Source: Nematostella vectensis
Taxonomy: Eukaryota; Cnidaria; Anthozoa; Actiniaria; Edwardsiidae
Length of the DNA: 64,000 nt
Direction: 5' to 3'
Assembly: GCF_932526225.1 (NCBI RefSeq)
Contig: NC_064043.1
Location: forward strand, 6,315,501 to 6,379,500
In this document: piece after piece, positions 11,600 to 25,000 of the stretch
Position numbering within the stretch: the first letter of the stretch is position 1
Layout: each line of letters opens with the position of its first letter
Translations under genes and position numbers: made by a program
Notes under the pieces: model-generated
The model's database searches: none
Told to the model about the DNA's origin: nothing
What the model saw: only the letters and a program-made list of their open reading frames with translations

Positions 11600-13540
11600 A
11601 AGGGAAAACTAATGAGCCATTGAATTATATCTTTTGCTGTTTATTACGGTAAAATACGCATTCGTTACTACCTCGATCAATTAATACATTAATTTGAGAC
11701 TGGTTATTATTTGCGCGAAGCAAAAAATAGTTATAGAGAAATGGTATATAACTATGCGACTCAGTTTTTTTGGGTCATCGCGTGGGTACCCTGTGGTGTC
11801 GCCCGCCTTCACGTGGAGCCAGCACAATTTGCTGAGGTGACGTAAAACGTCACCTCAGTGAAATCATTATACAAGAATATATTTTAGCACTATCCGAGAA
11901 TGCTACCTACTTAATAAAACCCCAAAAGGTACAGCCAAACTTACAATAATTTAGTTTTTAGTGTATTTACACTCACGGGAACCCTGCGTCTAATTTTTCC
12001 CGCGTTTTTGTTCTTCTAACTCGCGGCCGACACCATGAATATTGTTGATAAAGTTTTTGCATTATTTTCGTCGTGGCTCAAACCAAGAAAGAACCGACAC
12101 ATCTTAAAACGTTTATAATAAAAAGACGTACAAACGATGGACGGAAGGACAAACGATGTGTTTGGAAAAAGAAGGTAAGTAAGACTTCAATTTAAAAACT
12201 TCGTCATAGGTCAAAGTATGTGAGTAAACTGGAGGAAGTCTTTCAAAGCAATGGGACCGCTGTTCTTGTGTTTAACTTTTCCAATTTTTTTTTAGAAAAG
12301 TTCTTCTTTATGGAATGCTTTACTTAGAGAAAAACATAGCTGAGGAAACAATCATAACAAAACTAGTATAGATTCACTGGCTAAGAAAACCGGTACACAG
12401 CGAAGAATAGCTGTCAATACGAAAAAGGAGTATATTCAAGTAAGACTGGTGTAATACTTAGAATGTTTGGTAAAACGTCTCAAGCCAGCAGCTTACCTTA
12501 AATGAAGAGCATCCACGTCCATGCAACAAAAGCAAAACAAGGAAGAGTATTGATGGATGGCTAGCCATGGTAGACCGTCCCGACTAAATGAGTCAAAAGC
12601 CTTCAAGGTATCGATGGCTGGCTAGTCATGGTAGACTGGATAAGTCAAAGGAAATTAGGAAATTGAACCTTGTGATGTTGCTTTGGGAGCTTATGTGTTA
12701 GATCTAATGATGCAGCCATTGTATTCATTCTCTTATCAAAATATTTTTTACCTTTTTTAGAACGTTCTTTACTGAAGATCATTATGGTCTCAAGAAAATA
12801 AAAGAAAATGAAAAATAAAAGAATATCTTCCTCACTTTCTGCACATTTTTGTATCAAAATTTACTAAAATAATGAGATTTAAAACCAACACTGAGAAAAA
12901 TATAAACTTTTTTTACTGTTTCGTATCAAAACGATTAGCTTGGTGTATAATAGAACGTCATAATTAGTTCAGTTGGTTACAAAATTAAACGCTAATGTAC
13001 GCACGATGGACAACTGCATAGCATTATGCGTAGTTTTATTATAAACATTTTTTCGTCGCATATTGTAAAGAATGGCTGCTTGAAACCAAAGTGTTGGGGT
13101 CAATCCATAACTTCTTTTAAAGTAATAAAAATTACAAATGCCTAAAACCCAAAAGTAATAACTTATTTATAATTTTCGAATGGGAAACCTGTAACAAATA
13201 TGAGCTTTTGAATGAATGAGAAAGAGATATCCAACCTAGTTTGTTTTTGCTAGAAAAAAGCCGAAAATGTCACATAAAAGGAATCTTATGCAAGGGCTTC
13301 TATTCATGTTTGAATGTTGAAGCCTTAAAATTGCCCACGAAGTTTTGTACTAAAAATATCCAGGCAAATACTAGAATTCTAGAAAAATTATATTGTTTAA
13401 TATGTTATGATCTCGCAAATTCTTACAAAACTCTTGAGCTTTGAGTCCCGAATCTCAAACTCACGTATTCCCCAAATACTTCGCTTGTGTCCTCCTCAAG
13501 TTAACGTATCCCGACACATCTCGAGAAACCTTTTTTGAAC
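11600..13540. other. Gene-poor stretch with short repeats
   Basis: No recognised gene. It holds a strong hairpin at 11833-11857 (CTGAGGTGACGT with its complement after a 3-base loop), a diverged tandem pair of about 54 bp at 12550-12655 (GGCTAGCCATGGTAGAC-type units), and AT-rich sequence. A weak two-exon frame on the plus strand (12137 onward, donor AAG|GTAAGTAAG near 12174, acceptor after a T-run near 12294) would encode a product of only about 37 residues and is not called as a gene. Confidence 0.35.
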
Positions 13541-13544
13541 CCTC

Positions 13545-13799
13545 TTAAAGCCGCATTGTCACCAGTTTACTTCCGGTCGATTACGTAACACAATCTCCGA
13601 TGATTTTTAACGGAAAACGCGAAAAATATTTTAAAATATTGAAAGCGGTTTGTCTATTGCAAGTTTCTTCGAGGATGTGATTGATAATTTAGAGCGGATG
13701 GCATGTAAATATCTCGGATTCTAATAGATTCTTTTGTATTTTAACGGTCGAGGTTTCCGTCGGACCTCCGGAAGTGAACTGGTGACAATGCAGCTTTAA
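13545..13799. mobile_element. 255-bp MITE with TTAA flanks
   Basis: TTAA at 13545-13548 and 13796-13799 brackets terminal inverted repeats of about 28 bp beginning AGCYGCATTGTCACCAG and ending near CACTTCCGG, with few mismatches between the ends. No coding capacity. TTAA duplications are characteristic of piggyBac and Kolobok superfamilies. Confidence 0.8.
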
Positions 13800-15330
13800 A
13801 AAAACATTATGTGATCTGACAAAGCACACTTAATGCCAGTGACAGATGTGTCAGTTTCGGAGCGGAAGTAATAGGTATGACTAAACTAAGATACTCGACT
13901 CGGTGGATGTTGTCAAAATATGAGAATATCACATTGAACTCTCCCAGCTGGGTAATTTTGCCCAGAGTAGAGGAATAGGAAACCAGCACGCAAGCGTTAT
14001 TTCTGGGGAGTAGGGGTTGGGGGTGTCGAGGTATCTATCTCGAGGTATCTATCTATACTATATATAATACGCTAAGGAATTGACCACCTCATATAAAAAA
14101 AAAAAGGCTGAGCTAAAAACTCCAAAAACACGCCATTGCCGTAGAGGAGGTGTGCAAAATGGTTTTCATTTCAAGATTATACAGGATAGAAAAGTTCTAA
14201 CTCACGCGTTTTTGTAAGCGAGAGGGTCACACTCGCAAAGGAACCATCTTTCACAGAAGCACAAAAATCATTTTTTTTCCCGCAGCAAAAAGGACTAATG
14301 ACCTTCAGACCTCCGTGTCTCTCAAGAAAAGACACACTAAAAGTATACAATAATAAGTCTATCTCCAAAAATATCATCGTAGAGGAGAAATCTTATTCTA
14401 GATAATTTCGGAAGATGTGTAAACAAACCTTCGAGCGTGCGGAAAATCAAATCTTAAAAAGAATTCGAATAATTGCCGTAGTTTCATTGCATAGATAGAT
14501 TAATTGTAGCTGAAAACACTACCGTCTTTTTATCGTTATTTAGAAAGGCATTATTCCTACCTCGAAAAGAAAGTAGATTCTTTAGCTCCATCGCACATAA
14601 AACAGTTTGCAAACAAGAAAACGGAAGCAAAGAGCTTTTACCTACTACAACTAGACTTTTGACATTTGAACAACTTTAATTCAATCCATTAAAGGACGGT
14701 GCATAAACGCTTATTTAATCACATCGAGATGGTGCACAACACTTCTTATTTTATCAGATCAATCTCGATATAAGAAGTTAGTACTCTTCGATTTTTTTAA
14801 TAAAAGCAAAAGGTTTGTTCATGACTATTAGTGGGCGGTCATCTTGTGTTTTCAGACCCACTTTTATGTCACATCGATTTTCATTAAAAGTATGCAATCG
14901 ACCACTAAATAACAGACTAAGCCAAAGAAAGCCAACGAAACGAGGATTCACGATCCACTCTCTTATTCACAAAACCCAACTGGCATGGTTTCAATTTGGT
15001 TGTCCGATTCCGGCCAAAAACATCATAAACAGGGTTCCCAACACGGATATAGGGAAAGGTGGAAATACTGAAATACGGGCGAAAGCGCCTTTTCACATTT
15101 TTATAAGGTAAATTAAATATGAGATAAATATATTGCGGACTCAAAAGGGAGGCATTTGTTTAATTAATGTTTACGACGACGCATACTATTCCCCTAAAAC
15201 ACCAGGAAGCCCATTACATTGCTTTTCGTCAATATATCATGGTTTATCACTAGTAGTAAAATATATTTAGAGCTCACCTTAGAAGTAACACCTATATCGA
15301 AAATGCAAAGGTTCAAGGCATACACCTATC
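13800..15330. other. No recognised gene
   Basis: AT-rich sequence with overlapping short open frames on both strands (for example near 14815-15144). None matches a family I recognise or shows convincing splice-linked coding structure. Confidence 0.3.
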
Positions 15331-15334
15331 TCAA

Positions 15335-15545
15335 TAAAGGTTGTCAGTGCAAATGGCGATTGGCAAATGGCGTAACCACGCGTCTCATAGAATATGGATA
15401 AATCAAACCAACTATCCATTAAAAGTTACAAATGCTTTGCTCTGACATTACTGGACTTTATTTAACACCTTTAATTTAGCGAATATTGAGTACCCATAAT
15501 CAGTTTACCATTTGCCATTCGCCAGTTGCACTGACAACCTTTTGT
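15335..15545. mobile_element. Small MITE-like inverted repeat
   Basis: The left end near 15338 (AAGGTTGTCAGTGCAAATGG) is mirrored near 15510-15543 with few mismatches; the arms of about 33 bp enclose about 140 bp. No clear target duplication and no coding capacity. Confidence 0.6.
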
Positions 15546-16371
15546 GAAATAAATGTATACTTATTATAAAAACGTTATTATTGTAAATGGCGATTGGAAT
15601 ATGAGAGTTTTAAAAAGGACGGTATTAAAATAGGTTTTAAACAATAAGAACCCTATTCTCTTTCATCAAATCCTGGTCGATGCAAATTTTTGTGAAGAGA
15701 ATAACAAAATGGCTAATTTTATTTAAAAATCTCACTTGTACTTTAATGTTTTTATCACATCTGTTGACTCAAGTTTTCGTAGAAGCCCGATAGTCATTTC
15801 AATCTCTTTATCAAATAGTCAACAAAACTAAGCTTATATCCCATCATTTAACAAAACTAAGCTTTTTTTCCATCATTCTAGCTTTTCATTCGTCGTCTGT
15901 ATACTTTTAAGACCATTAAATGTATACAGGCGGCCCTTAAGTTGCGTGGAACAAAAAGACAAGACGTCACCAAAATAAAGTGCATCTGTTATCCTCTCAG
16001 AGCGTTTCGAAAAAAAGTCAACTTCTATGCCATTGGCACAATGATTTGTTGATATTAGAAAGTCCCGAACGCCAATGAAAAAAATCCATAAGTTTAGACA
16101 GCTGCCTAGATGCAGAGCAAATCCAAGTTTTTTTTTAAACCCCATCATTTCAATGAAATAAAGGGAAAAGTTTTATTTTATCTGCGAATGTTTAGTTCCT
16201 ACAAGTGTAACCCAATTTCAGGGCGCAGTGACGACACATCCTAGATATCCTACTCCACACCTGAATAAAGGGCAACAAGGCACAGTTATACCGTCTAGAG
16301 TTCAAAACTTATGAATAACTAACAAGTACAGATTGCAAGCTTTTAGCGCTCTTCAATAAACGACAAGAGCG
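15546..16371. other. Upstream region of the GPCR gene
   Basis: No recognised gene. It contains a short direct repeat (AAAACTAAGCTT near 15824 and 15853) and a minus-strand frame at 15873-16148 that I do not recognise. No obvious TATA element directly precedes the receptor start. Confidence 0.3.
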
Positions 16372-17439
16372 ATGAATGAAAGCGTTGTGAATACTGAAGT
16401 ATGCAGACTCTTCGTTATACCATCCTACACCACCAACACAACAAACGAGTTATTCACAGTCACAGCGATCGTCAACTGTGTCCTCAACAGTGCCATCGCC
16501 TTGTCGGCACTCCTGACGAACATCGCTATTTTACTAGCATTTGGGCGCGAGCCCAATTTACGTAGCAACGCTAACTTCTTACTAGCCTGGCTAGCCCTGA
16601 CCGATGTTTTGGTTGGAGCTGTGGTACAGCCTTTGAACATTGTGCTTCATATAGCAGTGCTGCAAGGCAAATATTTTTGCGATGTGACGGCTGCATTCGA
16701 CGCAACGAAGTTCCTAACGTCGATGATGTCTGTGGTAACTGCGCTCCTGATCAGTGTAGATCGCTGCTTGACAGTCTCGCTACCCTTCAAGTACGCCATC
16801 CTCGTCACCACCAAGAGAATCACTATTGTACTCATCAGTTGCTGGGGGTTCTGGACCGTCATCGTCGCTTCTTGGACGCTTGGCGTTGCGGGCGCCATCT
16901 TGCAACTTAGTTGCATCGTCCTTCTCATATTGACATTTGTAATTCTAGCAGGGATTTATACAAAAATGGCACAACTGGCGCAACGTCATCGCAACCAAAT
17001 TGCATCCCAGAGCCGGGCAACCCAGAGCAAGATGATCACAGAGACAAAGCAGCACAAAGCTATCAAAACGGCGATGTACGTGATAGGTGCCATGGTGGTA
17101 TGCTACCTGCCCATAATGGTGGTGGTAATAATCGACATGTTAGTTGTCATGCAAGAAGAAGTAAGATATGTCACCGTCTCCCTCGCGGAAACATTAGTAT
17201 TCCTCAACTCTAGCCTTAACCCTGCAATCTACTGTCTCAGAAGTCAAGAGGTCAGACAAGCGGTTTTGAGACTAGTGATTAAAAAGGGGAGGGGGCAGAG
17301 TTTCAGATCCAATTATGCTAGTGCCACTACTGGGTACCCACTACAACCAATCAGGTCGGGTGATATATCACCATCTCAGCAGAAATCAGTAGAGTCCACA
17401 ACAGGAAAACAACAACACCAACAACAGGAAGCTGGTTGA
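16372..17439 (+). CDS. Rhodopsin-class (class A) G protein-coupled receptor, 355 aa, single exon
   Basis: Seven hydrophobic segments, a TM1 Asn followed by a LAWLALTDVL TM2 motif, a TM3-end DRC at residues 130-132 in place of the usual DRY, a TM6 CYLP, and a TM7 NPAIY at 283-287 place this in the rhodopsin family. The N-terminus has likely N-glycosylation sites at N2 and N22. The extracellular loop between TM4 and TM5 appears very short, as in melanocortin and some adenosine-like receptors, and a normal loop-2 cysteine is not evident. The C-tail is polar, with a Gln/His-rich end. Intronless receptors of this general MECA or amine-like type are numerous in cnidarians. The ligand cannot be told from sequence. 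The start is the first in-frame Met before TM1. Confidence 0.93.
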   Translation: MNESVVNTEVCRLFVIPSYTTNTTNELFTVTAIVNCVLNSAIALSALLTNIAILLAFGREPNLRSNANFLLAWLALTDVLVGAVVQPLNIVLHIAVLQGKYFCDVTAAFDATKFLTSMMSVVTALLISVDRCLTVSLPFKYAILVTTKRITIVLISCWGFWTVIVASWTLGVAGAILQLSCIVLLILTFVILAGIYTKMAQLAQRHRNQIASQSRATQSKMITETKQHKAIKTAMYVIGAMVVCYLPIMVVVIIDMLVVMQEEVRYVTVSLAETLVFLNSSLNPAIYCLRSQEVRQAVLRLVIKKGRGQSFRSNYASATTGYPLQPIRSGDISPSQQKSVESTTGKQQHQQQEAG

Positions 17440-18660
17440 GATACGAGGTACCCGCTATACTCTTTCAAGTCATGTGATCTATCACCTTTCAGGAGAAATC
17501 AAGCAGTTCAACAGAGTTTCATCATTACATATGTCATTTAAGATACCGGGTATACCCACAACAATATCTACAACCACCTCAAAAGTAATCATTCCACACG
17601 ATCATGAACTGAACTGAAGATCGGGATTTGAAGGATACCATCCGATTAAACGAGCTCCAAATCCGCTGCACAGCCTTGCAACTCCGTGCCAAAAACTAGG
17701 AGTGGTCAAAGGTATGCACTTCTACGCGATACGAGGTTTGCGACTTGCGAGCTGACGGTAATGGCCTTGGGACACAACATTGCCTAGCACAGGAGTTGTC
17801 CTTAAATTAGTTGTTGACTAAGGCATATACCATAGACACCGAAAAATGGCACATCGTTGCATACGAATTCAATAGTTAATGTATAATCACCTCGCTGAAT
17901 AAGCTTTTTTTCACTATAATTCCTACTTTAAAATACGCTAGTCAGCCATAACCTTAAGAATAGCTATGATTCAATATTACATGACAAATTATGTGAAGAA
18001 ATCTCGAAATCATCCAACTAATCATCTTAAACAACAGATTGTTCATTTTCCAAATCTAATAGATGATGGGTTTGCCAAAATCGAAAAAGGCGGCTAACAG
18101 AAACTATTTAATTCCCTCTTATTATCACAGTATTGTAGGCATAATAACAAATTAGATCCTGCAGTTGTTAGTTTTTTTTTTTGTGAATATCAGCTCGTTC
18201 AAAGTGGCACATTCCTTGAGAATGCAATGTGCTAAGTGTTATAGATTATACTATTGCACAGTAAAAGTACAGGGAATTCAGCAATGTTTACATAATGAGT
18301 CATTTTCGAACGCTTAAACCAAACTCCCTGCTTAAACATAACACCAATCAAAACAAAATGTGTTTAATGAGATCTAAACATAAATTTACAATCTAAATAA
18401 ATTATAAACTTCAATAACTATCAATACAAATATAATCTATGGAAAATGTTTTTCCGAAATGTGGTTTTTGCAAATAATCTCGTGTGATTTCTTTATAAAC
18501 TGGAACAAGACACAACAATTTATATCTTTCATAACTAGACATAACAAGTAAACTCTTTTCGGGAGTCCCTTGATCTGAAAGTAACGCGTTACTTCTCGCT
18601 GAATCGGCAATTTTCGGGAATATCCCGTAAGTTTTAAAAGCAGCTTAGAGAATCACTCGA
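17440..18660. other. Intergenic, no recognised feature
   Basis: AT-rich sequence downstream of the receptor. I see no gene, RNA or repeat family in it apart from short homopolymer runs. Confidence 0.3.
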
Positions 18661-18663
18661 TAC

Positions 18664-18840
18664 CCTTGGGTGACTTGGCAAGTACTCGTGTGTGACTCGG
18701 TAAGTAATCGTATGTCACACGGTACGTAAACGTGTGGCCTAGACTAGTAATCGTATGAGACTCGGTAAGTATTCGTAAGTACTCGGTAAGTAATCGTGTG
18801 TGACTCGGTAACTACTTGTAGGTAACTCGGTTATCAAGAC
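18664..18840. repeat. Degenerate short tandem repeat
   Basis: About eight imperfect units of roughly 20-24 bp built on GTGTGACTCGGTAAGTAATC. No coding potential. It lies just beyond the proposed 3' end of the large minus-strand gene. Confidence 0.7.
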
Positions 18841-18912
18841 GTGACTATCTAACCGACATTTTAAGTTCAACAACCGAAGTGCCTTTAATTGTTTTTGCTT
18901 GGGGCTGTCTTT

Positions 18913-19091
18913 TCACTTCCTCTTCTCCTCGTTTCTGCCCTTTTTTCTATTCCCACCTCGCTTCCTTTGCCTTCGACCTGAGCGACCACGCCTAACGCCA
19001 CTTGGTGCCAGTTCTTCCGGTTCCTCCTCGTCCCAGTCCTCGCCCTGTTCAGCCTCATCGGCCTCCGCTGGTCCACCTTTGTTTACTACAT
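18913..19091 (-). CDS. Proposed terminal exon of the TRANK1-like gene
   Basis: The minus-strand frame encodes an acidic run (GEDWDEEEPEE) followed by an Arg/Lys/Gly-rich tail ending NEEKRK and a stop. The acceptor GTGCATTAG matches the phase left by the exon ending at 22926. This would place the LINE inside the last intron. The competing terminal exon at 22823-22866 also keeps phase and adds 14 residues; both could be real 3' ends. Confidence 0.55.
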
Positions 19092-22000
19092 CTAATGCAC
19101 AATCAGAGATAACGTGAAAACGATGCTTGATTGTGGTACAAAGATGAACGATGAGATTATGAAAATTTTAACAAGCAGTAGAACAACTGTAAAAGTATCC
19201 GAGTAATTGGAATAAAATATTTTTGATGTCATTGATCTTGTTTTAAATGTTGTGATGGACGCAACCAAAGTTTATTTTGATAGCCATTTAAAGAATCAAA
19301 CTCAGCCATATGTTGTTGTTTACATTTTAAAACACCATGATCGATTTGCAAGGAAACTTCTAAATAACCAACTTCATTCATTCATTTTTTTATTTTGCAC
19401 TATTTTGAATAAGATAAAGAATATTTGGATACAGGTAGAAAAAAGGGGAAGTTAACTATTTACGGTACTTAAGAAGAAAAAAAAATTTAAGGTGCGCAGT
19501 GACCATAGAAGCATAAGCTTTCGAGATGGTCACTGCCACAGTCAGATTTCGAGGGTCTTACAGGATATTATTATAATATTATTATAATATTATTATTATT
19601 ATTATTTTTTTTTTTTTTTTTACAATATATAATATATACATAAACAAAATATAATATTTTAGAGTGAGGAAAAGTAAATCTGGCCAGGGTGGATCAATAT
19701 TAATTCTGATTATTTAATAAATGCAATTTCAGTTGTTCTATGAAGGAATTGTAAGGTAAGGACTTAATGCAATTTGGTATTTTTTCCCAAAATCTAGAAG
19801 ACATGGCTGTAAATTTAGTTAATCCATAATTGGTTTTGGAAGCTGGCCTAAAGAGATTGCCTTTGGAAGCATATCTGGTATTATGTGAGTGAACTTGAGT
19901 GGCAGGCAGGATTAGATTACATAATGGCTTAGGCATAGTATCAGGAAAGTGTTGGAGCTTATAAACAAGAGATGATATCCTTAGATTATGTATGTTATCA
20001 AGATTCAGGATCCTAAGCAGTTGGTAATAATTCGATGGACTTTCCCTTTGGGGAGCAAAGAAAATAGAGCGAATGCATTTATTCTGCTTCGTTTTGATAG
20101 GGCGAAGCCGTGTTTGGCTTGCCGAGCCCCAGCTCATTATACCATAAGAAATATATGGGTAAATTAAATTATAGTATAGTTGTGTTAAAGTAGTCAGGGG
20201 AAGAAAATAACGTAACTTGGAAATGATTCCAAGATTTTTTGCGAGGCATTTATTAACATGATTTAGTTGTGAATTCCATTTGAGATGTTCATCAATAAAG
20301 ACACCTAAGTATTTTATGTTGTTAGTATTCTTTATACCATATGCTGTTAAGTCAATAGAAACACTTTTTCTGGGGGAGGTGACAGTGATATGATGAGTTT
20401 TCTTAAAATTAATGGACAACTTATTAGCGTTACAGTATTTGATGACATTGTCTAATTCACTATTAACAGTGGTTTCTAAATCTTTGGGGTTTTTTGAAGT
20501 ATAAAATAGATTTGTATCATCTGCAAATATTCTAAATTTCAGTTTCTTAGAAGAGTTGGGGAGATCATTAATATATAAGAGGAATAATAAGGGACCAAGG
20601 GTAGATCCTTGAGGAACTCCGCAAGAGATTGGTAGCATAGATGATTCCGCATTGCCAATTTTGACAAACTGATGACGATTAGAGAGATAACTAGAAAACC
20701 ATTTTGCGGGGGTTCCCCTGACTCCATATTTGTACATTTTAGCTAATAAGATGTCGTGGTTAATAGTATCAAATGCCTTTGAAAAATCTAAGAAAATAGC
20801 ACATGTAGTCATACCTTGGTCAATAGAAGACTTGAGGGTCTCAACAGTTTCTAATATGGCATGTTCGGTTGAATGGCCTTTCCGAAATCCAAATTGAAAT
20901 TCAAATAAAATTTTATGTTTTTCAAGAAAAAAAATCAGCTGGTTGTAGATAAGCTTCTCAAGAATCTTGCTAAATGAACAGATTATTGATATTGGTCTAT
21001 AATTCCCTGGTTCAGTGGCATCCCCACTTTTATATATAGGAGTAACCCTTGAGATTTTGAAAATATCAGGGACTTCACCACTTGCTATAGATTCATTATA
21101 AATGGCAGTAAAGGGAGAGGCTAGGATGGATGCTGACAATTTTATAAATTTATTAGGAATAGTAATATATGATTTATTTTCATTAAGAGATGCAAAAAGT
21201 AAAAAAACCTGTGCTTCTGAAACTGGAGACATAACAAAAGAAGAAGTTGTAGATTGTTTAATATAGGATGTAGGAGATATGGATTTGTCATCTTTAATTT
21301 GGGAAGCTAGATTGGTTCCTACATTTGTAAAAAATTTGTTCAACTGATCAGCAATATCAGAAGGATTGGTAAACGACCTATTTCCTGAAGTAATGCGACT
21401 AGGAGCACTTTGCCCCTTTGTTTTCCTTTGTATCAGCTTGCCGATTAATTTCCAGGTAGCTTTGAGGTTGTTTTTACAGCTAATAAATTGAGAATGGAAA
21501 TATTCCTTTTTACTTTTGTTGAGAAGATGTGATAAAGTATTAGAATATTGCTTGTATGCTATTACTTTTTCTTGGTTTTTGCTAAAAAAGTGACTTCGGT
21601 ACATTTTTTGCTTGTGCTTTATTGATTTTAAGATGCCATTGGTAATCCATGGTTTACTAAGTTGTCTTTTTTTTGCACGAGAGGCAATTTTCATTGGTGC
21701 ATGTTTATCGATAACAGAATGGATGGCATGAATTGTGTCTTCAGTTTTTTCATTTAATGTTTTAGTTGATTGGTGAAGGGAATTCCAATCAAGCTGGTTC
21801 ATATCATACAAGAAATTTTCACTATTAAATTTAGAAAAATCTCTAAAACTTTGCTGTTCACAAGTTTTCTTGAGATGGGACTTAAAGGTGCAGAAAATGG
21901 GCAGATGGTCAGAGATATCAACTGTGAGAATACCAGGAGTGACATGGGAAATGGGACAATTAGTGTAGATATGATCAATCAGTGTGGCAGTGTGACTGGT

Positions 22001-25000
22001 TATACGAGTAGGCTTAGTTATAATTGGCATTAAGCCATTAGAGAAAAGCATATCGAGGTATTCATCAGTCTGGAAATGGGAATTAGCTTTCAAAAAATCT
22101 ATATTTATATCGCCACACAGGAATAAGTCAACTTTGTTTGGGTCAATAGATTTGATTATGTTATCTAACTGAATTGTAAATTCATTAAGATTATCTGTGG
22201 GATGTCTATAAATACAACCTACAATAATATTTTTCTTATTTTTCCCATTTTCAATCTCACACCAAGTTGATTCAACTAAATCCATGTCAAGTTTTATATC
22301 TTCACGGGGTATAGCATTTAAAGAATTGTTAATATATAAGGCAGAGCCACCAGCATTGGTTTTAGAGTCATTGTGAAAAAAATTGTAATTTTTAAAATTT
22401 ATGTTCTTAACAGAATAATCATTTAGTTTAGTCTCAGTGACAGCAATAATTTGAGGCTTGGAATCAATTAAATATAAAATATCTTCAAGGAGGTCAAAAT
22501 TCTTAGACATCCTCGAAAACATATTTATATCATATCATAACCTCGAAAAAATATTTTCAACGCTGTACGATTGAAGGTTTCTCAGTTACTTGGTTATTTT
22601 CCCATTATTCAAAAGATTTTTTTTTCTCGTTTTTGTGCGGGAGCGTAAAATTGGCGGCGTGATTGGTCCCTTATCGTGAGGCGATTACACTCTGACGTTA
22701 TTCATTTAATGTTAATTTAGTTCTGCAGGAAGCTGATTGTCTACATGATAGAATGCTTGATCAGTACGAGTACATAATGGGTAACAGCGTCACCCACTAT
22801 TTAGCTTGTTGAAGCTGGCCGCTCAAAAGATGTCACTGGCAGTGACCGCTTTGTGAAATTGACCGCCTAACAGAGACACCACCGATTCAATGAGTAGATG
22901 ATTAGTATGAAACCCTCAAAATTACCTTGTAAGAGAACTACTTCAATTGTTTGAATGGTGTCCTCGAAAGTTTTGATAAGTGGTTCGAGGTCCTTTAGAT
23001 TCCTCCACTGGCCAGCACTCTCAAACTCTTGAATCGCCTGGGACACATAGCCGCGTGCACATGAAAGGCGCTGAGAATCCAATCCAAAATTGTGCCCTGA
23101 CGGACCACCACTCGTACGTCCCTCGGCATTCTCGATCTGAAATCCAATATGGCAAACTGTCCTTCATTTTTCCAAAAGAGATTGAAAAAAGAAATGTAAT
23201 GGTAGAAGGGATTTACAATACATTTACAAGACATTCCCTCGATAATAACAATCCCAATTAATCACGGCTTACAATAGCACGCGGGCCACCACATAGTGGC
23301 CATATAATATTGCGAACTACTGTGAAAAAAAATATCATTACCTTTTCTCTCAACTTGGTGTCCTGAACAAAGAGCGGTAACACCCTCTTCATATGCCACT
23401 CCCGGTATTTCTCGAACTCGGCCACGCGCTGGTGATGAGGGCTTCCCTCACTTACGTGCTCCTCGAACGTCGGCATGGCAACCTCACTGGTCACGTAACC
23501 ATCACCTGTCTGCAGGCTAAATCTGACTCGACACACTGAGCACTCGGATGCATCCGCCTTGAATTTATCGAAGTGTAACACAGTCGACTGGTACATGAGC
23601 TCGTCTACTTGTAGGGTGGGTGGAGCCGTAAAAGGTACTTGCGCCTGTTGCTGTGCACACTTGATCCTCCGATACCTGTACACATGTACGAAGGACGGGA
23701 TGAGAATAGACAAGTCGACTGGAAAGGTTTGACAATAGAAAGGCGACATTCCGGGAAAATGCGTTTTGTAGCATTACGCGTTGCGCGTTGAATGATACAC
23801 TTTAACTCATAATTTTCCAAATCCATTTTCATTTCAATAATAACAAAGGGAAGGTTGAAACTCAAAAGCTGCAGAACATCTGACCCATCGTTCTACTTTC
23901 ACGAACATTATTACATTAAACATTCACATGAACGATTTCGTGACCTTGAAAGGTTTGCTTTTCGCTAAACGATTTTTTTTAATGTTACGAGCTTTAAAAT
24001 TTGTACCAATACAATATTTTCCCGGTACCTTAAATTTCGGGATATTTTAAAAACCGTAAGATTAAAGCGCCTAAGTTCGAAGTAAAAACAAAGTATCTTC
24101 ACTGTGGTTTTATACATTTCAAACCTTGTACATACAATGTTTGGTTTTGATACCCAGCTCATACCATTTCTGAATCTTGATGGCAGCCATCTCCACCTCA
24201 ACCTCCTGCCGCTCCCTCTGCTGCTGCTCAAGGTACCTCTGCGGCATCTGGAACTCTGGCGGGTCCTCATGACTGGCATGGGCCTCGACCGCCTCTACTT
24301 GCCCTGCATTACCGAATGCAAAGAGCTGGGATGGGCGCATCTGACTAAATAGTGATGCTCCCACTTGTTTGCTGAAATGAAGCGAGTGCTGGTTCCAACG
24401 AAGACAGTACAGCCGCTCGCTTCGACTCTGCAGGAAAGCCTCCAGGGCAGCAACAACGTCAGGTATGTGGCTTGCTGTCTGTACTGCCTGAAGCGCCTGG
24501 CGGATGCGGCTAGGGAAGGTGATCTGCATGGATAAGCTGCGGAGGTTATCCAGTAAGAAGGCGCTGCAGTTAAATGGTATGCCAAAGCCACAATTGCAGA
24601 GCATTGTCAATGCCAAGACAAGTGTTCTTTCAACCTCGCCTGACACAATCTCATCGCCATGCCTGAAGACGAACGCATCACGGATGATGTTGAAGTGTTT
24701 GCCTATGACGCCACACACCAGCTGAACCATGTACAGCAACAAGCTGTGTACAGAGCTGATGATAAAGTTCGTACGGGACTGCATAGCTGTTGCCTCCACA
24801 GCTTGGTATATACTGCCTTGAGCCTTATCACTGCAGTTCACCATATCATAAATGTTGATCGCCTGCAAGTAGCTTTCAGGCAGACAAACGTGGTAGTTAT
24901 AATCAATGGAGAGTCTGGCGTAGAGTGCAAGGCACACCACCAACTGTTGCTCGATGATTGACACTGTATTGATAATGGAGGGAACAGGGAGCGTGGTCTT

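Noticed and set aside
12001-12410. Short plus-strand frames, including a 27-codon frame near 12034 and a two-exon frame from 12137
   Set aside because: Very short products with no recognisable domain; the donor at 12174 is good, but one splice signal is not enough to call a gene.
15873-16148. 91-aa minus-strand frame upstream of the GPCR
   Set aside because: No recognisable domain, and composition typical of chance frames in AT-rich DNA.
22823-22866. Terminal exon of the TRANK1-like gene as the only 3' end
   Set aside because: It keeps phase and is retained as an alternative, but the 18913-19091 exon has a stronger coding character; neither can be decided without transcripts.
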